A stretch of 64,000 nt of DNA from Numida meleagris (GCF_002078875.1 NC_034414.1:24039116-24103115); one strand, 5' to 3'. Shown: positions 53,101-60,690, counted from the first letter of the stretch. Notes: generated by a model from the sequence alone, not told the origin. Numbers and translations: made by a program.

Positions 53101-56100
53101 ATAGAGCAATTTTTAAACTCTAATTAGAAAAATAAGTTTCACTCTTCCAATCACCAAGGTAAGATATTGTTAAGAAATTATGAGTCAAAGCAGCTGTGCC
53201 TTTTCTGTTTGAATTAGCCACCTCAGACGAGGAGTGTGAGCATGCTTCTGAGCAGGCTGGGGAGGAAAGTAACTGGTAGTATTTCTTCTGGCACTAAGGG
53301 AGATGTCATTATTCATAGCTTGTTAGGCAGAGCTGTGACCCTCCCTTTCCTCTCCTTCTGCAAGAAATGAATTAATTTTAAAATGCTGATATTTTTATCT
53401 TTGAGCATCTGAATTAGTGGGTCAGCTCACACCTCAGAGCTATTGTTCTATGTACTCTGAAGACTTAGATATCTCTGCAGTACTAACACTTAGTGCTAAT
53501 TTTGTAGCTTTGTTTGCAGGCATAGCTAACTACTGCTTGATTTTAGAAAGAGAAAAGCTGAAAATAGGAAAAATTGAAGAGTGATATCGGGGTGTCGCAC
53601 AGCAACAGATGAGCCCGATCGCCTCTGTGGGCTTTGCTCTATCAGTTCTCCATGTCCGCAGGTAAATAAGTTGTACTTCCTGTATTTATGTCAGCATCCA
53701 CTTCATTTAAGAGCAGAAATGCTCCTTATGCCCAACTACATTGACAGATTGTCAAGTATTTGGCCTTTGTACTTTCTGCAACAAACTCATCCTACTGGAG
53801 TAGTGTGGTAGAGGGCTTCAACAGACAGATGCATTAGCTTGGGAATGTCCTTATTTTGTTAATTGTTGGAGCCAGTCAAGCCAGTCACCCAAAGTGACAG
53901 AAACCCTGTGGTCCCTGAGATACTCTCAGGAGTAATTTTTGGTGTGTATTTGTGGGATTGATGGGGGTTTAGAACTCTGGAAAGGTCACTTCGGGTAGAG
54001 TAGAAAAGGTTTGTAGGAATAGCATATTACTGGAAGGAAACAGTGTTGCTTCTCTGTACTGTCAGGCACAGAATCTGTGTTTCTTTATCCAGAAGTGGAT
54101 GGAAACTTTTGGGATTACTTCTTGCCTTGTGATGGATTCTGACCCAGGGACAGCCGAGGCGGAGAATAAATTGCCAGGTCTTACACCTACTTGCTCCACA
54201 CACTGTCTGTTACAGGAACTTGTTAGCTCAGTTTTCTGGATTTTGTCTTCAGTACTCTGTGAGATTTTTCCTTTATGCTTAGGATAAAGGATTTTACAGG
54301 ACTTGGGAGATCAGAATGTAGTTTTGAGCATAAAATAAGAGGAATTGCCTTCTCTAGATGGAGAATGAGATATGCAGTCATGTGGCTTGTTGCTCCTGCA
54401 GGAGCTCAGGTTATGCTTAAAACCCTTGCAGTCTGAAAAAGGTGTCACCAGGACTGGATTTCTCTCAGTCCTGTTTTTATTCAACTGTTGGATAAGTAAT
54501 GGAGACTGACCACTGCAGCAAGCTGGAATTTCCTGTGACCTCAGGTTTGGGTTTAGGGCACTTGTTGTTTTGGGTAAGTGCCCAGGTAGGCAGCCTGAAT
54601 GTCCACTAAATGGAAGTTATCTTATTTCACTTGCACGGAGAACTAGTGTGGTCTGCTTTGGCAGCGTGGTGAAGAACATGTGTGGGAGTCACCAGACAGT
54701 AGAAATAGGCTGTTATGTGAATCTGTGCTCAGCACAAGGCACACTGCTCGGGAAGCTTTGCTCTGATCCAGTCAGCCAAAATTGAAACCTGATGAGGGTG
54801 GGAGGGGGAGGTCAACTCCCTAAGTCCCAGACTAGAGGTGCTTCTTGGCCACTTGAATGGCAAAGCTGACTTGGGGCCTTTGATGGTCTGTCTTTATGGC
54901 ATTTCCAGCACAGCTGTATCTCAGTCCTTGTAATCTAAAGACTTCTGACTTTCTGATTCCTACTGTGGCATCAGCCCTGGCCTATTCTCTGAGCAGGCAT
55001 GAGCCTTTACTGTCAATTCAGCCATAACACGTAGTAATTAAGGGGATGGGAATAGCAGGAGATGCTGCAGAGTGCGCTGCATGCATGGATCCTCTTGTGA
55101 AGCATATGTTTTTAATGTTAAGGTGTATCGGCTGGGGATCCTGGCTGATTCGCAGTTCCAGTGCTCCTGTATGGGCCAGCGTATAGCAAGCGATCTGTCA
55201 GGAGCACAGTACCTGCTGTTCCAGGGCTTATGTAGGTAGGGTGGGCTGGCACGCCTCTCAACCAGGTTGCACATCTTGGCTTTCTCAAGCTTCCTGTCTA
55301 GCCTGACCAGATGGTTGGTAATGAAGTGCTTATGACTATGTCCCCAGAAGGAAGCAGCAACTGAATTCAGAACCATGCTTCTCAAACCTTCCACTTACTC
55401 CTGCTCAAGATTGATATTCCAATATCACCTGGCATTCATGTTTTTCACAATGAAGTTCCCAGTCCTTGGATACCCGCTTCTGTTCTCAGTCTTGCTTGTG
55501 CTGGTCAGTCTGGTTCCTAGCTCCATGCATCAAGCACATCCTGAACAGGATTTCTCTGCTGCAGTTATTGGCTGTGCTCTGCGCAGTGGGTGTTCTTGCA
55601 CAATCCTCTGGGCTCTGCTCCAAAGTCTCATGTGATTACTGGTGTCTCCGTGGTCTCGCTAATGCTCTAATCAAGGAGCTATGTAATTGCTGTATGTATG
55701 GTTGATATAGCAGGCTTACTACATTCCTAGCAGAAAAGGACTTATTCTGCTTGTGAGAATTAGGCTTGCCCTTAATATCTACAGTGTTTCTACAGCAGGG
55801 CAGTATGTCAGCAGGCTTGCTTGAGGAAATTAGGCATACTCTGTGGTGGAGGAAGTCAATGGTATTTGATGCAAATACCACTGAGACGAAGAAGAAAGGG
55901 AATAAACTGTCAGTGACTGACTGCATAAATGCTAACAGCTTTAACCATCTTGTTTTTTCCACAAAAAAAATAACATCTACAGCAGCATGGAGTAGTCTGT
56001 GCTGAATATCCCAGCTCCCATCTTGGAGACACGATCTCTACCCCACAGTCCCAGGTGCTTTGTCTTCCTAGTCAGTGTGGCATTTTGTTTTTTGTTGTGT

Positions 56101-57267
56101 TTTAACTCCAGCCTACATCTTAGCCTTGTTGACATTTGTGTTGATTTCTTTGGTGCCAGGAGAGCTCATGGTTTTCTCCTCCTCTAATCAGCACTGTGAT
56201 AGCTTCGTGGAGCTGGGAGTGAGATTTATCTCTTTAATAAGAATCGTCAGGATCCCACTGTGGAATGATTCTGGCAGTTTATGATTACAGATTGTTTTCC
56301 CTAGACGGTCTGGTTAAGGTTGGTAGCAAAAGGAGATTGGTGAAAAACAAAACTGGGCTTGGATATTCCTGCTGTGGGGTTTAATCTCCTACATGGACTA
56401 TTTTTCTGAGAGATTTTCTTCTTCAGAGGTGATCAGCAGCAGCCAAGGCATCTGACAGTGGTTCCCTCAGAGCTTAGTACAGCCAAATTATGAAGAGAAG
56501 TCTGAGGGAGAGTAGACAAAGACCTTAAGAGATGTTCCTCGAAAGATATTGGTTGAGGGGAGCAGGAGCCTAGACACTCGACTTCTTGACAGAGTGCACT
56601 GCATTTATTTGGCATTTCGATGAAAGTTACAGAAATAAAATATTGGGCTCCCTCTGGAGCAAAGCCTGTCTTCTGTCCCAGCACACGTGCCCTGTTATTC
56701 AGCAACTCAGAGCATGCTTTTTCTTGATGTTGTAGTTTTCTTGGTGCACCAAAGTTACTTTTGCTCTCTCTTGCAGGTGAAGGTCCAGAATATGGGGCCA
56801 GTGGGGAGGATGCCCTGAGCAGGATACAAAGGCTGATGGCAGAAGGAGGCATGACTGCCGTGGTCCAGCGGGAGCAGAGCACCACCATGGCATCCATGGG
56901 TGGCTTTGGCAACAACATCATCGTGAGTCACCGGATCCACCGTAGCTCTCAGACTGGTGCGGAGTCCAGTGGAGCTGAGGGCACATCAGCACAGCAGTCC
57001 ACCTCACAGCAGCTGGCAGCTGAGATGGAAGGACGGATCCTTTCAGAGTCTATGCAGCTGTCAGAGCATGGCCTGAGCCCGCGGACATCCTCTGGTGGGA
57101 GTGAAGGACGAGGCATTGGTGATCTGGACCTGCTGGAGCAGGCCCAGTCCTCCATGGACGCTGAGGGACCAATTGAATACAGTGACCTAACTAATAATAA
57201 CCATCTTCCTGACAGTACCAACTTCTATAGTAATGACAGCACCAGTGGGGAGTCACGGAACAGGTAG
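7764..57267 (+). CDS. AMBRA1: AMBRA1, 3' part of the gene (seven coding exons joined; 5' part lies outside the window)
   Basis: Seven GT..AG-bounded exons join in one frame and end at TAG 57265-57267: 7764-7874, 15648-15836, 16285-16439, 31727-31866, 46305-46397, 48041-48234, 56777-57267. They give about 456 residues that I recognise as the C-terminal third of AMBRA1, e.g. [38 protein letters not shown] and [25 protein letters not shown]1 is a large scaffold acting in cytosol, at ER and at mitochondria. It binds DDB1 as substrate receptor of a CUL4 ubiquitin ligase (cyclin D degradation), and it binds BECN1, ULK1-pathway partners and PP2A to regulate autophagy and mitophagy. Human residues about 853-1044, encoded here, complete a split WD40 propeller with the N-terminal WD40 repeats. 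The BECN1-binding region and N-terminal propeller half lie upstream of the window. Placing the first A at human residue about 842 puts the LIR tryptophan at 1049 and the TQT motifs at 1104 and 1116, which fits the 1298-residue isoform as I remember it. No frameshift or premature stop was seen. Confidence 0.96.
8152..8166. repeat. A15 homopolymer
   Basis: Fifteen consecutive A in the 7.8 kb intron. Confidence 0.9.
9660..10032 (-). mobile_element. CR1 LINE, 3' end fragment, minus orientation
   Basis: On the minus strand the sequence has the typical order of the CR1 3' end: a segment matching 'ctctggggagacct', then 'aaactaaaagaggggg' type sequence, then 'cactggaacatgcagccc', and finally 'ggttccttccaactcaaac' next to a degraded ATTCTATG-like tail. 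CR1 is the main bird LINE; copies are usually 5' truncated and lack poly(A). This one carries many substitutions and no usable reading frame. Confidence 0.88.
11381..11610 (-). mobile_element. CR1 LINE, short 3' fragment, minus orientation
   Basis: It begins on the plus strand with catagaatcatagaatcatt, the reverse complement of the CR1 terminal ATTCTATG repeat. It continues through sequence corresponding to the CR1 3' UTR ('gtccaactatcagcccatac', 'ctccctgggcaactgttcca'). It is only about 230 bp, so strongly 5' truncated. The wording differs from the copy at 9660, suggesting another CR1 subfamily. Confidence 0.88.
12740..13620 (-). mobile_element. Degraded CR1/L3-like LINE remnant, minus orientation (tentative)
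   Basis: Scattered blocks resemble the antisense of CR1/L3 reverse transcriptase and 3' regions in the expected order: 'gggtgactagaactatgctcagtgttc' near 13070 and 'aaagataataaataggatag' near 13439, followed by sequence resembling the 'ccctgggg' cleft and beyond. Identity is low and the ends are guesses. It may be a much older insertion than the other CR1 copies, or a chance resemblance. Confidence 0.35.
14049..14053. repeat. Target-site duplication, left copy (GAATG)
   Basis: Five bases directly before the LTR, identical to 14568-14572 directly after it. Such a direct repeat is the mark of retroviral-type integration. Confidence 0.75.
14054..14567. mobile_element. Solo LTR of an endogenous retrovirus-type element
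   Basis: The 514-bp unit starts TGTCAATGGTTT and ends AAACCATGACA, forming imperfect terminal inverted repeats of about 15 bp that begin TG and end CA. It is flanked by a perfect 5-bp direct repeat GAATG (14049-14053 and 14568-14572), the target duplication made by integration. No gag, pol or env sequence lies beside it, so this is a solo LTR left by LTR-LTR recombination. Its base make-up and wording (gggaccacggacccacgccc, tactaccgacgataagacgg) differ from the surrounding intron and resemble galliform ERV LTRs as I recall them. A 5-bp duplication fits ERVL-like or some class I elements. Orientation was not resolved. Confidence 0.8.
14568..14572. repeat. Target-site duplication, right copy (GAATG)
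   Basis: Five bases directly after the LTR, identical to 14049-14053. Confidence 0.75.
15648..15836 (+). CDS. AMBRA1: AMBRA1 coding exon b (WD40 blade)
   Basis: Acceptor ttctttcttcag ends at 15647 and donor gtaaga starts at 15837. Translation begins with the shared alanine, then [20 protein letters not shown] and onward through [20 protein letters not shown] to LYTKRF, with the last G completing a glycine in the next exon. The D-(I/A)[10 protein letters not shown] pattern followed by LAVYSL is a typical WD-repeat blade (strand, turn, strand). It belongs to the C-terminal half of the split propeller that docks on DDB1. Length is 189 bp, again a multiple of three. The downstream intron is only 448 bp. 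Identity to human AMBRA1, from memory, looks complete or nearly so. Confidence 0.96.
15837..16284 (+). other. AMBRA1: AMBRA1 short intron (448 bp)
   Basis: gtaaga to ttttatag. The upstream exon frame stays open into the intron to 15922 and then stops, which is intronic read-through. No repeat or RNA gene was seen. Confidence 0.9.
16285..16439 (+). CDS. AMBRA1: AMBRA1 coding exon c (WD40 blade)
   Basis: Acceptor gttctgttttatag ends at 16284; donor gtgagt begins at 16440. The exon completes the glycine of RFG and continues [20 protein letters not shown], then [20 protein letters not shown] and [32 protein letters not shown] has the strand-turn-strand shape of a WD40 blade, with [10 protein letters not shown] matching the usual S(P/x)DGR-hydrophobic core. 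It ends exactly on a codon boundary. Its length (155 bp) is not a multiple of three, so skipping would break the frame. The following intron is the longest in the window (about 15.3 kb). Confidence 0.96.
18397..19075 (-). mobile_element. CR1 LINE, about 680 bp, minus orientation
   Basis: It opens with gaatcacagaatcacagaat, the reverse complement of a TTCTGTGATTC-type CR1 terminal repeat. The antisense of the CR1 3' UTR and C-terminal reverse transcriptase region follows ('cctctctgggcagcctattc', 'tcttttctccaggctgaaca', 'ggccacaatctttttaatgt'), then 'cttgttgaacctcatagggtt'. The last piece is the antisense of the NLMKFNK-type coding block. It is the longest minus-strand CR1 in the window. The frame is broken by indels. 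Confidence 0.9.
19165..19182. repeat. T18 homopolymer
   Basis: Eighteen consecutive T preceded by T7-CGGGGG. It lies about 90 bp beyond the CR1 copy ending near 19075. Confidence 0.9.
19743..19771. repeat. Overlapping palindrome and hairpin
   Basis: CTGGCGCCAG (19743-19752) is a perfect 10-bp palindrome. It overlaps a stem AGAAGAA/TTCTTCT (19751-19757 and 19765-19771) whose 7-base loop is CTGGCGC, a direct repeat of the palindrome's first seven bases. No known element has been matched. Confidence 0.6.
21103..21132. repeat. Inverted repeat AGCAGTACT / AGTACTGCT
   Basis: Perfect 9-bp arms around a 12-base spacer that itself repeats TAGTACTTA-like units. No gene context beyond the intron. Confidence 0.65.
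22180..22194. repeat. A15 homopolymer
   Basis: Fifteen consecutive A after ggggg. Confidence 0.9.
25209..25223. repeat. A15 homopolymer
   Basis: Fifteen consecutive A following ccttaac. Confidence 0.9.
25969..26053. repeat. Tandem duplication, period 43 bp
   Basis: Two diverged copies start tgatctgca (25969 and 26012) and run through tgtatatgtatagatacttagttgt and cgtatgcgtataggtatttagttgt. Upstream sequence (about 25942-25968, gtatccatacaaagagtactt) resembles the end of a third, partial copy. No coding role is seen. Confidence 0.75.
29012..29056 (+). mobile_element. CR1 3'-terminal scrap (tentative)
   Basis: The string ttttgggtcccttctaactcaggatattctgtgac matches the end of CR1 (ggtcccttccaacccaggatattctgtga). 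Sequence upstream is too diverged to extend it with confidence. Confidence 0.5.
29148..29194. repeat. Interrupted A-rich tract (A11, GGAT, A29)
   Basis: Preceded by ccaataaaa, so AATAAA overlaps its start. It could be the tail of a retrocopy, but the sequence before it is not recognisable. Confidence 0.85.
31727..31866 (+). CDS. AMBRA1: AMBRA1 coding exon d (last WD40 blade)
   Basis: Acceptor tctgtctttgtttcag ends at 31726. The exon opens with [20 protein letters not shown], runs through [20 protein letters not shown] to LVICRP, and splits the glutamate codon GA|G with the next exon. The donor is gtaagt at 31867; the GAG-TAA read-through seen in the genomic frame is an intronic stop, not a real end. 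[28 protein letters not shown] is the closing blade of the DDB1-bound propeller. I see no substitution relative to the human sequence as I recall it. Confidence 0.96.
32152..32266. mobile_element. Probable hAT-type MITE (115 bp)
   Basis: It begins CAGTGTCTTTCAGTCTTT and ends ACAGGCTGAAAACTGCTG. Reverse-complementing the end gives CAGCAGTTTTCAGCCTGT, so about 11 of the first 16 bases pair as terminal inverted repeats starting CAG, as in hAT elements. The flanking 8-mers are GTCTAGTA and ACCTAGAC, sharing CTAG at the same place, which fits a decayed 8-bp hAT target duplication of the nTCTAGAn type. The inside has no ORF. The ends are clear but old, so I hold this as probable only. Confidence 0.45.
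34880..35530 (+). mobile_element. Degraded CR1-like LINE remnant, plus orientation (tentative)
   Basis: Two blocks resemble CR1 in the right order and orientation. 'cctattctggggctggttgtt' near 34940 resembles the reverse transcriptase segment following the PQG motif. 'tcttcagcctacaaaggaaggctgagagag' near 35440 resembles the later 'ttcagcctggagaagagaaggctgagag' block. The distance between them is plausible. Open frames are lost. The element could start several hundred bases earlier. Confidence 0.4.
38832..38861. repeat. (ATAAA)n / A-rich microsatellite
   Basis: An A8 run followed by four to five ATAAA units. Simple repeat in the 14.4 kb intron. Confidence 0.85.
39984..40007. repeat. Hairpin, 9-bp perfect stem with 6-base loop
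   Basis: TTTCATGCC, loop GAAAGT, GGCATGAAA. The stem is compact but too short for a miRNA precursor and has no T-run for a polymerase III terminator. Confidence 0.6.
46305..46397 (+). CDS. AMBRA1: AMBRA1 coding exon e (LIR region)
   Basis: Acceptor tttgttatttcaag ends at 46304; donor gtgagt starts at 46398. It reads [20 protein letters not shown] then [11 protein letters not shown], with the last glycine codon split. In human AMBRA1 this segment holds the LC3-interacting motif WDQL (W1049 to L1052), used in mitophagy. Here the codons at 46333-46344 are TGG GAC CAG CAG, so the +3 hydrophobic residue is glutamine. The tyrosine two residues before W in human is histidine at the adjacent site (EYHW for EYYW). 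Length is 93 bp, in frame if skipped. The exon itself is certain; how LC3 binding is affected is inference. Confidence 0.95.
46398..48040 (+). other. AMBRA1: AMBRA1 intron, 1.6 kb
   Basis: gtgagt to cttttcag. No repeat family, RNA gene or coding sequence was recognised in it. Confidence 0.88.
48041..48234 (+). CDS. AMBRA1: AMBRA1 coding exon f (dynein light chain motifs)
   Basis: Acceptor ttttctctcttttcag ends at 48040; donor gtagga starts at 48235. The exon reads [40 protein letters not shown] and [20 protein letters not shown] before GTGEG. Two TQT motifs (48141-48149 and 48177-48185) lie 12 residues apart. In human AMBRA1 they are the DYNLL1 (DLC1) binding sites that tether the autophagy complex to dynein until ULK1 phosphorylation releases it. 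Compared with human, ALQLQ is APQLQ and the segment after EREV differs ([11 protein letters not shown]). The exon has 194 bp. Confidence 0.96.
48400..49228 (+). mobile_element. CR1 LINE, 5'-truncated copy, plus orientation
   Basis: The sequence encodes the C-terminal part of the CR1 ORF2 protein and its short 3' UTR. It ends ggtccttttcaacccaggccattctatgata, the CR1 terminus with a partial ATTCTATG repeat. Among CR1 copies here it is the best preserved. It sits in the AMBRA1 intron about 165 bp after exon f, in the gene's own orientation. The left border is approximate. Confidence 0.93.
48461..49171 (+). pseudogene. CR1 ORF2 reverse transcriptase, C-terminal fragment (dead copy)
   Basis: A 236-codon open frame carries the hallmarks of the CR1 ORF2 C-terminal region: [20 protein letters not shown], then [40 protein letters not shown] and [10 protein letters not shown]. 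The true CR1 frame upstream ([20 protein letters not shown], from about 48410) is in another frame, so a one-base-type frameshift lies near 48500-48540. The annotated ATG is an artefact of that shift. The endonuclease and the catalytic reverse transcriptase core are absent because of 5' truncation, so it cannot be active. Its long open frame suggests a fairly recent insertion. Confidence 0.85.
51404..51422. repeat. A19 homopolymer
   Basis: Nineteen consecutive A in the 8.5 kb intron. Confidence 0.9.
56777..57267 (+). CDS. AMBRA1: AMBRA1 last coding exon (disordered C-terminal tail and stop)
   Basis: Acceptor ctctctcttgcag ends at 56776. The first two bases complete a glycine, then [40 protein letters not shown] and [20 protein letters not shown], which are nearly invariant in AMBRA1. 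After SSQTG the sequence departs strongly from human: it is rich in S, E, Q and G and lacks the proline-rich stretch of the mammalian tail. It recovers LTNNNHL and ends ESRNR before TAG at 57265. The tail between SSQTG and LTNNNHL appears to have the same length (81 residues) as human despite low identity. The human second PP2A-binding PxP (PQP, about 1206-1208) aligns with AQQ (56989-56997). The tail is probably intrinsically disordered. Confidence 0.96.
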
Positions 57268-58305
57268 AGATGAGTTGTGTGTTGGTGCTACCCTTGTACT
57301 GCTCAGCAGAGACCTGTACCTCACAGCTGGCCAGAAGCTGGAAGAGTAGGGACTTGTGGCTCCGACAGGATGTTGGTAGTTCAGAGGGCTCTATGTCCTG
57401 GGTGAGTGGCAACGGATAAGAATTGCAAGGAAGCCATGGGCAAGAAAGGATACTATCTTAACTTCCAACATTCCCACTGCTGAATAATAACAGGAATATA
57501 AACAATACTGGCTGTACCCCATGCAGATTGTGAAGTCATGTGGGATGTGCTGAGCTCAATCCCTGCAGTTTGGTCAGTGTCATTCTCTGTAATGCTTCTT
57601 CCCTTTCCTCTTTCCTGCCCTTTTATGCCTAAGGGCTGATCAGCAGAGTGAAGGGAAACGTGCCTGCAGCATTCTTCTGGAGACTGGCAGTCCTCCTGCG
57701 CAAACCTGAGCGTGATGCTCCAGCACTGTTGCTGGAGCGGAGGAGTCTTCCAAGACACGGTCCTCTGCTGTGGTCTTTTCTGGGAAGAGCTGGGATTCAT
57801 CAAAACCTGCATGGCTCAGGAACTGCTCACAAGTGGGGATCTTTCCTTTTTAGAATTAGGTTAGTACTTTTCAGGAACCTAAGCAGAGCTGCTATAAAGA
57901 TGAGTAGAGGGACAGGGGCTACTGCTACCCCGTCAGGATGCAGTTCACACAAGGATATTCTAAGCTGTGCCAACATTAACATGAATGAGCCATCCCAGTG
58001 GTTTCATGGTGCCAGGACTGAGCTGCACCTCCTTGGCAGGGGGCAGGAAATGTCTTTCAGCTCCAGGCCAGGGTGTGAGGTATGGGTCTGTGATGTAAGG
58101 TGTTGCATGTGAAATCTTGACCTTGTACATGTAGTTTCTAGTGGAGAAATCAAGGCTCTGATATTCTGTTTTTAGTCTCAAATGTGATTTTCCTTTTCGT
58201 TTGTAACTCTCCATCCCTAGCAGGTTTGCAGAGGAAGGACAGGGAGAGTGTGAGTGCTAACGAGGGAAACACCAAAGATTAATGTCATTAAAATATGACA
58301 AACCC
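57268..58305 (+). other. AMBRA1: AMBRA1 3' UTR (short form, end approximate)
   Basis: Non-coding sequence directly after the AMBRA1 stop. The end is set by the ATTAAA at 58287 plus a normal cleavage distance, so it is approximate. ORFs inside it (for example 57648-58112) show no recognisable protein and are treated as chance. A longer form ending near 58870 is possible. Confidence 0.6.
58287..58292 (+). promoter_or_regulatory. Candidate poly(A) signal ATTAAA (proximal)
   Basis: ATTAAA is the commonest variant polyadenylation hexamer. A strongly GU-rich stretch (tttgtgtggtggatgtctgtggg) follows at 58327-58350, a suitable distance for a CstF-type downstream element. This pair makes it the better-supported 3' end of AMBRA1, giving a UTR of about 1.04 kb. 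Confidence 0.55.
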
Positions 58306-58848
58306 TTGCTTGACCTACTGTCTTCATTTGTGTGGTGGATGTCTGTGGGATTGGCTTTGGGAGATAGGTAAATCCAGCTCAGAAACTCAAGGTACCTTAC
58401 AAATGTCAGACAATGGTCATTACGTTCCCAGAAGGATGGCAGGCTTGGCGTTGGAGTTTAAGGCCTTTGACTGGGCAACAGAGAGGAGGAATAGAAAATC
58501 TTGATTGCAAGTTTCCTTTCAACCAGTCGGGGGATGAGCAGGCACTTCTGCATTTCCTATCATTCAGGTACTGCAACAGGGAGAAAGGGGAGCATTTCTC
58601 CTGTCCTGCTCAAAACTGTATGTAAACGGCACTGTCCGTCTTAGGCAAGCAGAGAGAGATCTGTCTTGCTGACCTCTTAAAGCAGAAAGGAGATGCAGTG
58701 TCTGGCTGTCCTGGATAAAGGAATGCACGCCCCAGCGTCTGTTACCGCTGTCTGCACTGAGGGATGCTTCCTCTGCCATCCAAGCACCTGCCAGCAGCTG
58801 CTGCGCTCCTGCTCTGCTCCTCTAGACTCTGCACTGCAAAGACGTTAC

Positions 58849-58854
58849 AATAAA
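58849..58854 (+). promoter_or_regulatory. Candidate poly(A) signal AATAAA (distal)
   Basis: Canonical AATAAA about 1.58 kb after the AMBRA1 stop, followed by only weakly GU-rich sequence (gagtctgttag near 58895). It could give a longer 3' UTR. Which site is used cannot be read from sequence alone. Confidence 0.4.
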
Positions 58855-60409
58855 TAAGGCTGTCATTAGGCAGCACTCAGGCTCCCAGTCAGAAGAGTCT
58901 GTTAGAGAACATTAAGCAAATCTTCTCTTAAATCACAGCCTGGAAATGAACCTTAAATCAAATCAGCTGCTTCCAGGCCTCGTTGCAGAGTGTTAATGAG
59001 ACTCTAAAACCTGCCCTGAGCCAACCACATCCCTGATCTGACAGGAGAGCAGCCTGAAAAACGGGATTCCCTTGTGTGGTGAGGAAGGCTTCATGCATCC
59101 CTGTAGCATCAGCGTAGGGTGGCCTGAGGATGTGCCGACACTGGGAGCTGGAGGAGCTGTGTCTCAGCTGAGGACTCATGCAGACAGGGCGGCACAGGTC
59201 TGGGCAGAGCTGTTTACTGCTCTGCTTGAAAACAAAAACAGAGCCTGGAAAAAACTGTTTCTGCTTCAGCTCAGCCTGGCATCTCCTGTTCCCTCTCCTT
59301 GTGTGGTTCCTGGAAGAGTCTTCAGGCCCATTCTCGGTAGATGTGTTGCAGAGCATTTACAGATGTCCTTTTCCGTAACCAGAGCCAAACTACCTGTGGA
59401 AGTATTTCCCTTGTGGTTGGGCTGCCGTGCTCTAGTGTTGGCAGATTCTCAAAGGCCTGGTGTGCACCATGGTGGGATGCTCTGTGCAGGGCCCAAAGCT
59501 GCTCTACTGAGGGCTGCCACTCGGTCAGGACCTGCCCCTGTTGAGATGCTGGCAGAGCGGCAGTGAACTCCAGTGGGAGCAGTAGCAAACTGCAGCCACT
59601 CCACTTGGCATCGACTTGGGACACCTCTGAAGCTCCAAAGCAGCTGCTTCTTCGAGGCTTGTGGGAAAAGCCCGCAGATGAGGTAAGGCTGAGGGCCTGA
59701 TCAGATCAGGCAGCTTTGGTGTTCCTCCTGACCTGCTCTGTAGCTTTGGGCCGAAGTGTGGTGACAGCCGTGGTCTGGCTTCTGTGCTCATACAAGCTGT
59801 AAGCAGGAATGAATCAGGTGGGCTTACTCCTCAGATGCTGCCTTGGATGTGCTTTGTAGACATCTTCCTCTGGCCACAAAACTAGCAGGTGCTCTTGGAC
59901 CTTGTGTGTAAAGAGCATATTTTATTTTTGGAGTGCAGTCCTAGAATGTGCTGAGCGCAGCTCCCTTCCCTTGCCTTGGACTGCTTAGCCCAAGAGCTGG
60001 AGGTTGGTTAGGGCAGGGCTGACCTGAACTCTGGCATGGGCCTGTGGCCGCCCCGCAGCCTGTGCAGCTGCCTGAGGCACAGAGCACTGTGCAGCACAGG
60101 TCGTGGGACTGCAGCGGTGTCGTGAAGCTCCTTCCCAAAAGCTCGCAGCTTATCTACTCACTGCAGCGTGATAACACAGCACGGAGGCAAGCACCCTGCC
60201 AGGAGCGAGGTGGAAATTCAACACGAGCTGCCTGAGGAAACCAAGCTGGAGCCACGCGAGTTTGCTGGCCCAATTTAGGAGACAAAATGAGAGCTTTGCT
60301 GCTTAGGAGCAGGAAATAATCTTAAAAACCAAAAGCTTTTCTCAGCCTTAGCTTGTCAGGAGTCTTTTAATGTGCTAACAAAATCCCGGGGAAAGGAGAA
60401 ATGCAGTGC

Positions 60410-60690
60410 AGAGAATTTTATTTAGCTTTCAAAAGGGTTTTGACGAAGTCCCTCTCAAGAGGTTATTAAAGAAAGTGAGTCACCTCCAGGGTGAGGGGTA
60501 AAGTCCGCCTGGAAATGAAAACTGGGGTGGGAATGGGAGGCAAAATAAGAGCCAGTTCTTGGTGTGGAAGGAGGTTAATGATGGGTTAGCCAGGTTCTGT
60601 AGGAGCCAGGGTTCTCTAAACACCCTAATGAGCTAGAAGAACAGGGGAACAGCTGAAGTATCAATGTTATTTAGGTTAGCAAGGAAAAGA
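60410..60690 (+). mobile_element. Old CR1/L3-like reverse transcriptase fragment (tentative)
   Basis: 'gttttgacgaagtccctctcaagaggttattaaagaaa' matches the conserved nucleotide block for F-D-x-V-P-(H)-x-x-L-L in CR1/L3-type elements. 'gaggggtaaagtccgcctgg' follows at the right distance. Further on, 'gagctagaagaacaggggaacagctgaagtatc' resembles the 'gatctggaaaagggggtgaacag' block. Coding frame is lost. It lies in the region downstream of AMBRA1. Confidence 0.5.

Larger units (their letters stand above)
48235..56776 (+). other. AMBRA1: AMBRA1 intron, 8.5 kb, with a CR1 copy near its start
   Basis: gtagga to ctcttgcag. A plus-orientation CR1 3' copy occupies about 48400-49228. An A19 run lies at 51404-51422 and a doubled 12-mer (acctctctagaa) near 50050-50073. 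The rest shows no recognisable gene or repeat. Confidence 0.85.

Noticed and set aside
57648..58112. 154-codon ORF in the AMBRA1 3' UTR
   Set aside because: No similarity and a position within the UTR; treated as chance.
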